Assembly: GCF_900112705.1 (NCBI RefSeq)
Contig: NZ_FOMR01000005.1
Coordinates: 62,001 to 126,000 of the forward strand
Origin: Lentibacillus persicus
Lineage (GTDB): Bacteria; Bacillota; Bacilli; Bacillales; Amphibacillaceae
DNA: 64,000 nucleotides
Reading direction: 5' to 3'
The position numbers and the translations under genes were made by a program. The notes beneath the pieces were generated by a model. That model ran no database searches and was not told where the DNA came from. It was given only the letters and a program-made list of their open reading frames with translations. This document shows, one piece after another, positions 26,907-34,678 of the stretch (positions are counted from its first letter, which is position 1; the number at the start of each line of letters is the position of its first letter).

Positions 26907-27455
26907 ATGTACGACAAAGAAAACGCATCATTCGAGACGATTTTCCGGCAGAACGAACGGCGAATTCACTATCATATGCATCGGCTCGGCATTCACGACC
27001 GGCAGCAAGAATTTTATGTGGAAGGTATTTACGCCATGTGGATGGCCTATAAGAAACACGATCCGAACAAAGGCCCGCTCGCAACCTACTTCAACTACAC
27101 CATCCGTAACCGCCTCATCGACATGCTCCGCAAGAAAACAAACGACAATCGCCGCGAGCAGCTGGCAGTCCAAGCCATTACCGAAGCTACAGGCAGACCC
27201 AGTGAGCTTGGCGAGTCAGCAACGACCGACATGGATGAAGCATTCTGGGAACGCATTCGCGCCACGCTGTCGCCGAACCAATGGAAATGGGTGCAATTCT
27301 ATATCATTGATGGCATGACCCAGAAAGAAATTGCCGAGCGTGAAGGCGTCACGACTGAAGCGGTCAAAAGCTGGGCACGGGAAGCCAGGAAGAAATTACG
27401 ACAGGATAAAGAAGCCTTAATTAAGCTGTATAACGAGGGGGACAAGGGGACGTGA
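26907..27455 (+). CDS. Sigma-70 family RNA polymerase sigma factor (ECF-like, orphan)
   Basis: The 182-residue protein starts at ATG 26907 with an excellent AAAGGAGGAG at 26891-26900. Sigma region 2 is seen at residues about 10-75 (YVEGIYAMWMAYKKHDPNKG, then FNYTIRNRLIDMLRKK) and region 4 at about 120-170 (LSPNQWKWVQFYIIDGMTQK, then AEREGVTTEAVKSWAREARKK). No anti-sigma gene is adjacent. Proteins of this type occur as prophage or competence-linked sigma factors; the neighbouring comK and the DnaD-like gene allow either reading. It is divergent from the XRE gene. Confidence 0.82.
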   Translation: MYDKENASFETIFRQNERRIHYHMHRLGIHDRQQEFYVEGIYAMWMAYKKHDPNKGPLATYFNYTIRNRLIDMLRKKTNDNRREQLAVQAITEATGRPSELGESATTDMDEAFWERIRATLSPNQWKWVQFYIIDGMTQKEIAEREGVTTEAVKSWAREARKKLRQDKEALIKLYNEGDKGT

Positions 27456-27475
27456 TCACTGTCCCTACCCGGAGG

Positions 27476-27744
27476 ATGGGCCGGTGCCGGCGAAACATGT
27501 GCCGGTGCGGGTTAGGTATGGGCGGGTGCGGGTGCAATATGTGCCGGTACGGTTGAAATATGGGCGGGTGCGAGGAGGATATGGGCGGGAACACATGCAA
27601 TATGTGCCGGTGGGAGCAGATATGTTCCGGTGCAGGCAAGATATGTTCCGGAAAATAAAAAAATGTGCCGGTGCGGGTGAGATATGTTCCGGAAGATAAA
27701 AAAATGGGCGGGAAAAAGAAAGTATGTGCCGGAGAGCGATCAAC
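27476..27744 (+). repeat. Iteron-like tandem array, 13 units of 20-21 bp
   Basis: Thirteen head-to-tail units begin with ATG at 27476, 27497, 27518, 27539, 27560, 27581, 27602, 27622, 27643, 27663, 27684, 27704 and 27724. Nine are 21 bp and four are 20 bp. The core is ATGNGCCGGTGCGGGT or a variant (GGCGGG or TTCCGG in place of TGCCGG). Units 9 and 11, and the stretch just after unit 13, carry A-runs of six or seven. The period is two turns of DNA, as in plasmid and phage iterons. The array lies 105 bases upstream of a DnaD-like gene, so an origin of replication is plausible. Short open frames across it merely reflect the period. Confidence 0.75.
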
Positions 27745-27849
27745 ATGCGGGATAAAAAAACCGCTTGATGAAATCCTGGCCAGCCGGCAGCCGATTGGAA
27801 TGCGATCGACAGGAGTTCATGCAGCGGGCATATATTTGAAGGGATGATT

Positions 27850-28827
27850 ATGATGAATTATATAAAAGAAATTAATGCATTTTATGACTCAGTGGACCGA
27901 AATCAATTATCCGGATCGGCGGTTGCCCTTTGGCACGCGCTGATACATATCAACAATAAAGCAAGGTGGATTGACACCTTTACGGTCGCAGCCCCTGTAT
28001 TGCGGCTGAAATCAGGCCTTCCGAGCAGTTCATTCAAACGCGCCAGAAAAGAATTGCAGGACAAAGGCTATATTCGTTGCACATCCCGCGGAAACGGCCT
28101 GGCACCAGAGTATCGGATGGTGAAGTTGGATAGCGGGATTGGAGTCGAGCGTGTGGAGCAGGACGGGCCTCGTTTGCCGGATCAGGATGATGGACACGCA
28201 GCTGATCTTCCTGATAGCCATGATGCGGGCCGGGGTGTGGACCATCCGCAGAGCCATCTGACGGACCAGGATGCGGACCATGTGACGGCCCCATTAGTTA
28301 AACAAAAGAAAAACAATACAAAACCAAAAAACAGTGATCATACAGCAAATCAGAAAGCACACGACGATGTTTTCGTCTTTTATCAAAACAACTTCGGACG
28401 GGTCAGTCCCTATGTGACCGATGCATTGCTGAATTGGGTGCGAGATGTCGGGGAAGCGCTCGTTTTGGACGCTATGAAACGCGCCATTGAACGCGGCAAA
28501 ACCAATTGGGGCTATGTCAAAGCAATTCTGCAAGACTGGGCAGCTAAAGGCATCACTACCGTGGAAGCAGCAAAGGCCGAAGAAGAAGCCTTTCGCCAGA
28601 GCCGGCAGCAAAGGCGAGGGTGGCAGCGGCCGAGTGGAGAGGGCGCTAGTGGGAGTGGCGCCAGTGGGCATGGTGCCGGGTCCCGGGAAGTCATACCCGA
28701 ATGGTTCAAAGAGCAAAAACGAAAAGAAAAGCAAACGCGTGAGAAGAAAAAGGCCCAATCACGGACGCGAGACCCGGAAGCCGAGCAGGAGCTCCAGCAA
28801 TTGCTGGCAAGTTTCAGGAGCGGGTGA
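27850..28827 (+). CDS. Replication protein with winged-helix N-terminus and DnaD-like C-terminal domain
   Basis: About 325 residues. The N-terminal half (about residues 1-95) resembles phage replisome organisers: ALWHALIHINNKARW, then SGLPSSSFKRARKELQDKGY (a winged helix). A low-complexity His/Asp/Gly linker follows. Residues about 175-240 form a DnaB_2/DnaD domain (FYQNNFGRVSPYVTDALLNW then GKTNWGYVKAILQDW). A basic, Gly-Ser-rich tail ends it. DnaD-domain proteins remodel the origin and help load helicase. GAAGGG at 27838-27843 suits ATG 27850 or 27853 better than 27844. The iteron-like array just upstream makes it the likely initiator of a small integrated or relic replicon. Confidence 0.75.
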   Translation: MMNYIKEINAFYDSVDRNQLSGSAVALWHALIHINNKARWIDTFTVAAPVLRLKSGLPSSSFKRARKELQDKGYIRCTSRGNGLAPEYRMVKLDSGIGVERVEQDGPRLPDQDDGHAADLPDSHDAGRGVDHPQSHLTDQDADHVTAPLVKQKKNNTKPKNSDHTANQKAHDDVFVFYQNNFGRVSPYVTDALLNWVRDVGEALVLDAMKRAIERGKTNWGYVKAILQDWAAKGITTVEAAKAEEEAFRQSRQQRRGWQRPSGEGASGSGASGHGAGSREVIPEWFKEQKRKEKQTREKKKAQSRTRDPEAEQELQQLLASFRSG

Positions 28828-28857
28828 TGGGGTGTGCCCCCATAGGGCGGGGGTGAG

Positions 28858-28881
28858 CGGGAACAGTCCCCGTACTTTTTT
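28858..28881 (+). terminator. Short terminator after DnaD-like gene
   Basis: CGGG (28858-28861) pairs with CCCG (28869-28872), followed by TAC and six T. The stem is short; a GC-rich inverted stretch upstream (28831-28856) may add to it. The remaining gap to 29269 holds an ACCCCT/AGGGGT hairpin near 29043-29056 and no gene that I can see. Confidence 0.45.
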
Positions 28882-29269
28882 AACATTTGCCGGATGTTTC
28901 ATTTGGGTCGACTCCTCTCAGGTGGAGGCTTGTTACCCTGCGAGTTTTTGTAGAATTTTTAAGACTTGAAGATTTTTGAAGTGAAACGGTATGATTCGTA
29001 CTTTGTCAGATTAGGTGCTCAGATAAGGATGTATAAGTTAGGACCCCTGAAGGGGTACCACTTACTATATTCATAGTTGATTTCATGATTAAAGGTGCCT
29101 GTGATCTATTAAATGTCAGAGTTTAAATAAGGAAGAAATATCTAATTGGATCTTCATCAAACTGGTTTTATGATAGTTTAGATGTGCTACTATAAAAGCA
29201 ATTCATCTTATGTGAGAATAGTACTATAAGTAGCTAGGCGCTTATTAAGTAGAAAAGAGAGGGAATGAA

Positions 29270-32200
29270 ATGTTTTCTGACCAGCATCATATAGAAAAGA
29301 TTAGAGAGGGACTTTATAAAGGGAACGTGTCAGTTATGGTCGGCTCTGGGTTTAGCTTGAACGCTACTCAGTTATCAAAATCAAAGGGTACATTTTTAAC
29401 ATGGCAAAACCTTGTTCAAGGGCTTAAAAATAAACTTTATTTAGATAAGGAAGGTGATGGATTCCAGGAGGCTGACCCTTTAAAATTAGCAGTGGAATAT
29501 GAATTCGAGTTTGGAAGACAAGCCTTGGATGAATTTTTAAAAGAATCACTCCCAGATGAAAACTATGTACCAGGTGAATTACATAAAATGCTTTTGTTGA
29601 TTCCTTGGGCGGATATTTTTACTACAAATTACGATACTTTAATTGAACGGACTAGAGAATTCACTTATGAAAAACATTATAGTCTAGTTCAAACAGTTGC
29701 GGACATTCCCAATTCTATAAAACCAAGAATTGTTAAATTACATGGTAGTTTTCCTTCTCAAAGACCTTTTATATTTACAGAGGAGGACTATCGAACATAT
29801 CCGAAAAGATTTACTCCATTTGTTAATTTGGTACAGCAAAGTATAGTGGAGAACACTTTGTGTCTTATAGGGTTTTCAGGTGATGATGCAAATTTTAAAA
29901 ATTGGATTGGATGGGTTAAGGATAACTTAGGAAGTTATGCTTCATCTATTTATTTTTGTGGTTATTTACGAGAATCTCAGAAAAGGAATCTTGAAAGCAA
30001 CAACATAAAGGTCATTGATTTCTCAGAATTATTTAGTTATTCAAGGGTCCGAAATAATCATGAATATTCCCTGAAATGGTTTTTTCTTGAATTACTAAAA
30101 CCCCAAAGTCAGATCCCATACTACTGGCCTGAAGTGAATCAGGAAAACCCACTGGATGACTGGGAAGTTCCTGTAGAAGTGAAAGAAAAATTAAGTTACC
30201 GGGATAATAACCAGAATGGCTATAGATATTCAAATATTCGTGACTTATTTAGCGAAAGAAAGTTAAATTCCGAATCAACAGAACTCTTGGTGAAAAAATG
30301 GCAGGAAGAAAGGAGTTGGTATCCTCAATGGGTAATTGCTCCAAGAAATGCAAGAAATCATATTTGGCATGAAACTGAATTGGGAATTGTCCCTTACTTA
30401 ACTAAATTAAAAGAAAAAATTCCTGTTAGAGAATACATAACAGTCCTGTACGAATTTATTTGGAGATTGGAGACTGGATTGTTATCTCTTTCCATCCCAC
30501 GATTTAAACCGCTCATTTCAACAATCGAAGGGATGGTAAACTCTTTTATTGAATCAATCGATAATGACGCGCACATTAAAATAAAATTTGGTTTACAAGT
30601 AGATGAAGTTCACATGATGAAGCAAAGGCTCGTTCAAATTGGCTTCACTTTACTTAATTACTATAGGGAGAATTTTAAGGTTGAAGAAATAGATCATATT
30701 TTATCACATTACAGTAAAATTGGTTTTGAAGATGCAGAACAATTAGCAGAATACTATTATCAACAATGTTTATTTACTCTTAGTCGGTTTAATTATTCCA
30801 AAACAAATAAGTTATTAGATGAATGGACTGAAAATTATAACATACCTTATTGGGAGGTCAGAAGGGCATCTATATTTATAGAACTTAGAAAATACAATGA
30901 AGCAGAAAAAGTACTTTTAAATGCTTTAAATGACATCCGAAAAAGAAATGTAGAAGGTAATGATATTGAGTTGCTTTCACAAGAGAGTTGGATATTAAAA
31001 ATTTTAAATGTATTGAAAAATCGCCCTGGCCACACCAATTTATTTAATAGTATTGAAAGGGAAGAATTTGTTAAGGTACTTAATTGTGATGCCAACCGTA
31101 TATATGAAGAGGTAGTTACAGGCGTTGATAATAATCTGATAAAGCAACAAGATAAGCAAAATGTATCTTTTGACCCCGGGATTGAAATTAAAAATATGAC
31201 ATTTGGAAATAGGTCCGATAGAAATTTCAGAAATGTTATTCAAATATTTAAGATGATTGAGAAGACTGGACTACGTCACAGAATAAGAAATACAGTTTTT
31301 GATAAGGATCGGGTTCTCATAGCAAGTGAGCATATCTCACATGAGAATAATTTAAGACTTGCAATAAATAATTTAATAGAGTTGGGCAACAAAAAATATC
31401 TACAGGGACTGTTGGTTAGAGAAACCATTGCTATTGCAGATGAAGAAACAGTGAATAGTCTGTTTATGGATATTTGGGAGTCAGTAAAGCAATTACACAG
31501 CCTGAAGCAAAACAATCAACTAGATTTACCGGAAGATCCACGTTTTAAGTTATTAATTGAAGTTTTATCACGGTTAACTATAAGACTCAATAAAGACCAG
31601 TTACAGGATTGTTTTCAGTTGGCTGTAGAAATATATTTATCGTCAAACGAAGAGAAATATATTCATCTTTTTGGTAAAGAACTTAGCAACTTATTTAAAA
31701 GGATATTATTCGCTTTTGAGAAAGAAAGTGTTAGGAAAAACTTAAAGTGCATTTTAGAACTTCCTTTATCAAAAGGAGACTTTGTTACGGATCCAATTCA
31801 TTTTGTTGATTTAAAATATGTAGAGACTGAGATGGTAACAATAAGCGACAGTGTTATTGATTCGTTTATTAATCAGTTAGACCATTTAAATGGAAATTTA
31901 AAAACTGACGTTCTGATGCGAATCAGCGTGGTGAGCGAATTGGGATTGTTATCAGTAGAGCAAAAGAATAAAGTCGGAGAAATTTTAGAGGAGGATGATT
32001 TTGGAGATACGGATTTTTATTTTGAGTTTATTGCTTCAAATTTCCTTCTTGATAGTAAATTTAAAAGTAGCGTTATAAAGAAAATAAAACAGTTCCTGGA
32101 GCAGAATTTTGTACAGATTTTTGGTAAACCAAATGTGAGGTCTTTACCTTCTCCGGAAGAAAGACAATTTAATGAATTAAGAAATCTGTTAAAGCAAGAA

Positions 32201-33010
32201 AATAGCTGTATAAACTTTAGCTTTTTTAAGGATAGCATATGTGTATTAGTTGAAAATTTAAACAAATGGTGGAACCAAAACAAAAGTAGTTTGATCAAAA
32301 ATATAGGAATGATGGAAGATTTATCACCGTTTCCTTGGATTCAATATAAAAGGTTTTTATCAACTTTGTTATATACCGTTTCCTATGATAATTCATTAAA
32401 GGCAAAGGTATATGATATTGCTAAAGATATTTTAGAAGTAGATGAGATTCCATCATCCAGTATATTACCAATGGCGGTTTATACTGGATTTAAGTCGTCC
32501 GAAGCTGCAGAGAAATTAATCAAGTATAATTTAAATTCAGGTGAAGAAAATAAGGTATTTGATTCTTTGGAAGGTATTTTAAATTGGATCGATCTTATTG
32601 AACAGAAATTAATCGACAGTATCCCAAGCCAAGCTATAGATGACCTTATCCAAAAAGTTTTTTTGCGTCAATCGCCATATTTAGATCAATCCCTAAACGC
32701 TTTAATACATTTAATTCGTGCAGGAAGCTTGTCTTTAACAGCTGACAAAACAGAAAAATTAATTGATTCATTGTCAAATTTATATATTGAAACGGATTTA
32801 TTTAAGCACGCGGCTGACAGCAACTACGGCACACTAATTAAGGAAGAATTTTTACCTATCAGGGCACTTACTTGTGAGTTAGCACATGAATTATATATCC
32901 GTTTTAAAAATGAAAAATTAGAAATTCCCCAGTCATTAATAATATGGAAGGAAGAAAGTGAAAAGGGTATTGTACCTGAAATCAGAAAGGCTTGGAGAGA
33001 TGCTAATTGA
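29270..33010 (+). CDS. Large SIR2-domain protein, candidate DSR-type antiphage NADase
   Basis: The 1246-residue protein has an N-terminal SIR2_2 domain (about residues 10-290). Visible are the NAD-binding VMVGSGFSLNA (GSG 25-27), IFTTNYDTLIERT with Asn120 and Asp122, KLHGS with the catalytic His158, and LIGFSGDDANF (201-209). The remaining 950 residues are alpha-helical, probably repeat-like, with no recognised domain and no transmembrane segment. Size and layout match defence-associated sirtuins (DSR1/DSR2), which sense phage proteins through the C-terminal part and degrade NAD+ to abort infection. RBS AGAGAGGGA precedes the ATG. It stands alone, followed by a dispersed repeat. Activity is inferred from family. 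Confidence 0.82.
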   Translation: MFSDQHHIEKIREGLYKGNVSVMVGSGFSLNATQLSKSKGTFLTWQNLVQGLKNKLYLDKEGDGFQEADPLKLAVEYEFEFGRQALDEFLKESLPDENYVPGELHKMLLLIPWADIFTTNYDTLIERTREFTYEKHYSLVQTVADIPNSIKPRIVKLHGSFPSQRPFIFTEEDYRTYPKRFTPFVNLVQQSIVENTLCLIGFSGDDANFKNWIGWVKDNLGSYASSIYFCGYLRESQKRNLESNNIKVIDFSELFSYSRVRNNHEYSLKWFFLELLKPQSQIPYYWPEVNQENPLDDWEVPVEVKEKLSYRDNNQNGYRYSNIRDLFSERKLNSESTELLVKKWQEERSWYPQWVIAPRNARNHIWHETELGIVPYLTKLKEKIPVREYITVLYEFIWRLETGLLSLSIPRFKPLISTIEGMVNSFIESIDNDAHIKIKFGLQVDEVHMMKQRLVQIGFTLLNYYRENFKVEEIDHILSHYSKIGFEDAEQLAEYYYQQCLFTLSRFNYSKTNKLLDEWTENYNIPYWEVRRASIFIELRKYNEAEKVLLNALNDIRKRNVEGNDIELLSQESWILKILNVLKNRPGHTNLFNSIEREEFVKVLNCDANRIYEEVVTGVDNNLIKQQDKQNVSFDPGIEIKNMTFGNRSDRNFRNVIQIFKMIEKTGLRHRIRNTVFDKDRVLIASEHISHENNLRLAINNLIELGNKKYLQGLLVRETIAIADEETVNSLFMDIWESVKQLHSLKQNNQLDLPEDPRFKLLIEVLSRLTIRLNKDQLQDCFQLAVEIYLSSNEEKYIHLFGKELSNLFKRILFAFEKESVRKNLKCILELPLSKGDFVTDPIHFVDLKYVETEMVTISDSVIDSFINQLDHLNGNLKTDVLMRISVVSELGLLSVEQKNKVGEILEEDDFGDTDFYFEFIASNFLLDSKFKSSVIKKIKQFLEQNFVQIFGKPNVRSLPSPEERQFNELRNLLKQENSCINFSFFKDSICVLVENLNKWWNQNKSSLIKNIGMMEDLSPFPWIQYKRFLSTLLYTVSYDNSLKAKVYDIAKDILEVDEIPSSSILPMAVYTGFKSSEAAEKLIKYNLNSGEENKVFDSLEGILNWIDLIEQKLIDSIPSQAIDDLIQKVFLRQSPYLDQSLNALIHLIRAGSLSLTADKTEKLIDSLSNLYIETDLFKHAADSNYGTLIKEEFLPIRALTCELAHELYIRFKNEKLEIPQSLIIWKEESEKGIVPEIRKAWRDAN

Positions 33011-33034
33011 TTGACAGATTGTGCCAAAGAGTCT

Positions 33035-33132
33035 AGGTGCCTGTCACTTCCCGAATTTTGTCGAATAATATCGAATGAAATTATTTTATTGAAGCTGCTG
33101 GTTCGGATAGAGCTGGTGGCTTTTTTTGTGGC
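33035..33132 (+). repeat. Dispersed intergenic repeat, full copy
   Basis: Starts GGTGCCTGTCACTTCCCG, continues through TCGAATGAAATTATT, and ends with AAGCTGCTGGTTCGGATAG, AGCTGGTGGC and a T-run. The 3' part folds as a wobble-rich hairpin plus T-run, serving as terminator for the SIR2 gene. Similarity to the copy at 33932 continues well beyond the repeat, to about 33310. Confidence 0.7.
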
Positions 33133-33257
33133 CATGAAATTCAAAATAGCATTTTCTCCCGCCCGTTTTCAATAATTTTTGAAATTTCCTTGCGAAGGTT
33201 TTCTGAAATTGAAACTTTCATCTAACGAGTTCAAAGGCCAAAAGGGAACTAGTGTTC

Positions 33258-33286
33258 TTGACTTCTGACTTAATATAGTGTATCTT
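33258..33286 (+). promoter_or_regulatory. Sigma-A promoter upstream of 165-aa gene
   Basis: TTGACT (33258-33263), 17 bases, TATCTT (33281-33286). The same promoter, with the same spacing and flanking TTC and ATA bases, precedes the comM remnant at 34184-34212, so this is a duplicated regulatory region. Confidence 0.65.
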
Positions 33287-33393
33287 ATACCTAATCCATA
33301 ATAGATAAAAAGTGAGAGAGAGGGCTGGCACTGCATCGAGTACAGTTTGAGTGTTATTATAGTTAAGATTCAGTAGTAGGGAGGAACTTTTTT

Positions 33394-33891
33394 ATGAGCG
33401 ATTATTCATCACCTGTGGTCCATTCAGTAGCGAAAATTCTTGAACTGAGCAGGGATATTGAAGATAAACTTCAAGGATATTTAATAGATAAGCATGAGCG
33501 ACCGGACATATCCTATGAATTACTAAAAATATTGACAATAGCAGATGATTTAACTCAACTTGCAGATCCTGAAAAAACATCCGGGGAGTTTTTTGGTCTT
33601 CCAAAGGATGTGGTTGCAGGGTCTAAGGAGCCAGTTTCTTTTTCTAATAACCTTGGATGGGATTTTGGCCCTTGGTTTAGTGAGAAAAGCACCAGTTTAA
33701 AACAGGGTATTCAAAGAGTAATAAAAAATTGGGATTGTGACCCTGATACAGTTAATTTAGTAAGTGATGCTCCGATGACCGAGAACGAATATCTGAGGGA
33801 TGGAATAGATAGCGGGCTTCATGAAGTTAAGACATATGCTAAAGTTATATTTGATCAATTATTTTCTGACCAGGTAAAGGTAGATAAATAA
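33394..33891 (+). CDS. Hypothetical 165-aa protein
   Basis: The gene starts at ATG 33394 with GGGAGGAAC eight or nine bases upstream. The product is soluble and acidic, with predicted helices at residues about 5-30, 35-58 and 138-158, and a Gly/Trp-rich centre (LGWDFGPWFSEKS). I recognise no family. It lies between two direct repeats (33035-33310 and 33932-34240) that include a promoter, with the large SIR2 gene upstream and a truncated comM downstream. It may be a cassette gene inserted with duplication of the comM leader. A role as partner of the SIR2 protein is possible but unsupported by any motif. Confidence 0.6.
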   Translation: MSDYSSPVVHSVAKILELSRDIEDKLQGYLIDKHERPDISYELLKILTIADDLTQLADPEKTSGEFFGLPKDVVAGSKEPVSFSNNLGWDFGPWFSEKSTSLKQGIQRVIKNWDCDPDTVNLVSDAPMTENEYLRDGIDSGLHEVKTYAKVIFDQLFSDQVKVDK

Positions 33892-33931
33892 AACAAAATA
33901 CATTTTAATCTGTGACATTAGGGGCTGGGTT

Positions 33932-34028
33932 TGGTTCCTGCCACTTTCTCGGTTTTATTATTTTTATGCCGCATAATGTTATTATATAGGGGCTGCTGGT
34001 TCGGATAGAGCTGGTGGCTTTTTTGTGG
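33932..34028 (+). repeat. Dispersed intergenic repeat, full copy; start of long direct repeat
   Basis: Head GGTTCCTGCCACTTTCTCGG, middle TTATTATATAGG, tail GGCTGCTGGTTCGGATAGAG then CTGGTGGCTTTTTTGTGG. Downstream similarity to the region after the copy at 33035 (CATTTTC-CCC, GAAATTT, TTCTTGACTT) extends to about 34240. Confidence 0.68.
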
Positions 34029-34183
34029 AAAAAAAATTATTCGTTTTCTTAAAATGGCATTTTCGCCCACTCTTTTTTGTTAATTTTGGAAATTTATTTA
34101 CAAACTTTTTCAAAGAAAGAAATTTTCATATTTCTTAATAGTAATAAGACTATTTTGAGGGTTAAATATACGAACTTATGTTC

Positions 34184-34212
34184 TTGACTTTTAATTAAAT
34201 ATCGCGTATCTT
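34184..34212 (+). promoter_or_regulatory. Promoter of the comM remnant
   Basis: TTGACT (34184-34189), 17 bases, TATCTT (34207-34212), 37 bases before the ATG of the truncated comM. It is homologous to the promoter at 33258-33286. Confidence 0.6.
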
Positions 34213-34248
34213 ATATCTAATCAATGACTGATAAAGGTGTGAGCGTGA

Positions 34249-34424
34249 ATGGCTGTGATTGTGTCGAGTATTGGTCTGAAAGGGATTGAAGGGTATCGTG
34301 TTGATGTGGAGGTCCAGCTGCTGCCGGGGGTGGAAGGGGTCAATATTGTCGGTTTGCCGGATGCTTCGGTTAAAGAATCAAAAGATCGTGTGGTGGCCGC
34401 TTTGTATGTGAACGATTGTGAAAA
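34249..34424 (+). pseudogene. comM: Truncated comM (YifB) gene, N-terminal 58 codons
   Basis: The encoded AVIVSSIGLKGIEGYRVDV, LPGVEGVNIVGLPD and ASVKESKDRVVAAL are the N-terminus of ComM/YifB Mg-chelatase-like AAA+ proteins, which extend branch migration in transformation. Family similarity ends at about 34424; from there the sequence GGTTCCTGTCACTCATT matches the head of the dispersed repeat. The AAA+ and C-terminal domains (about 450 residues) are absent. Codons for YVNDCEK are close to the break. The gene is dead unless the rest lies elsewhere. Confidence 0.82.
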
Positions 34425-34512
34425 GGTCAGGTTCCTGTCACTCATTGTGCCAGTTGAATTTAATGCCCCTTTAATTATTCAAATATTTGTCCCTATCTAT
34501 ATTTTTTGAGTT

Positions 34513-34639
34513 TTGCAAAATAATGCAATTTATTGTATAATAAAGCCATTATATTGTCGACAATTGGATGTCGACAATAATTCTTTAGTAGTTTTATATT
34601 CTCATAGATGGCTCCTCATAAAAATGATAGCGCTATCAT
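34513..34639 (+). promoter_or_regulatory. Promoter with two kinds of palindromic operator
   Basis: TTGCAA (34513-34518), 17 bases, TATAAT (34536-34541). ATTGTCGACAAT (34553-34564) is a perfect palindrome, repeated as TGTCGACAAT (34569-34578) 16 bases on, just after the expected start point; this form suits FadR/FCD-type GntR repressors. A second perfect 16-bp palindrome ATGATAGCGCTATCAT (34624-34639) suits a LacI-type repressor. Both precede the M20/YfcC operon. No matching regulator gene is in the window. Confidence 0.6.
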
Positions 34640-34678
34640 AATATTTGAATTAACTATTTAATAAAGGGGGTTTAATTA

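Noticed and set aside
27476-27744. CRISPR array
   Set aside because: Units are contiguous with no unique spacers, 20-21 bp long and degenerate; no cas genes are present.
27484-27847. Short open frames with seven-residue repeats across the iteron-like array, on both strands
   Set aside because: A 21-bp period automatically gives seven-codon repeats in every open frame; no ribosome binding site or family supports translation.
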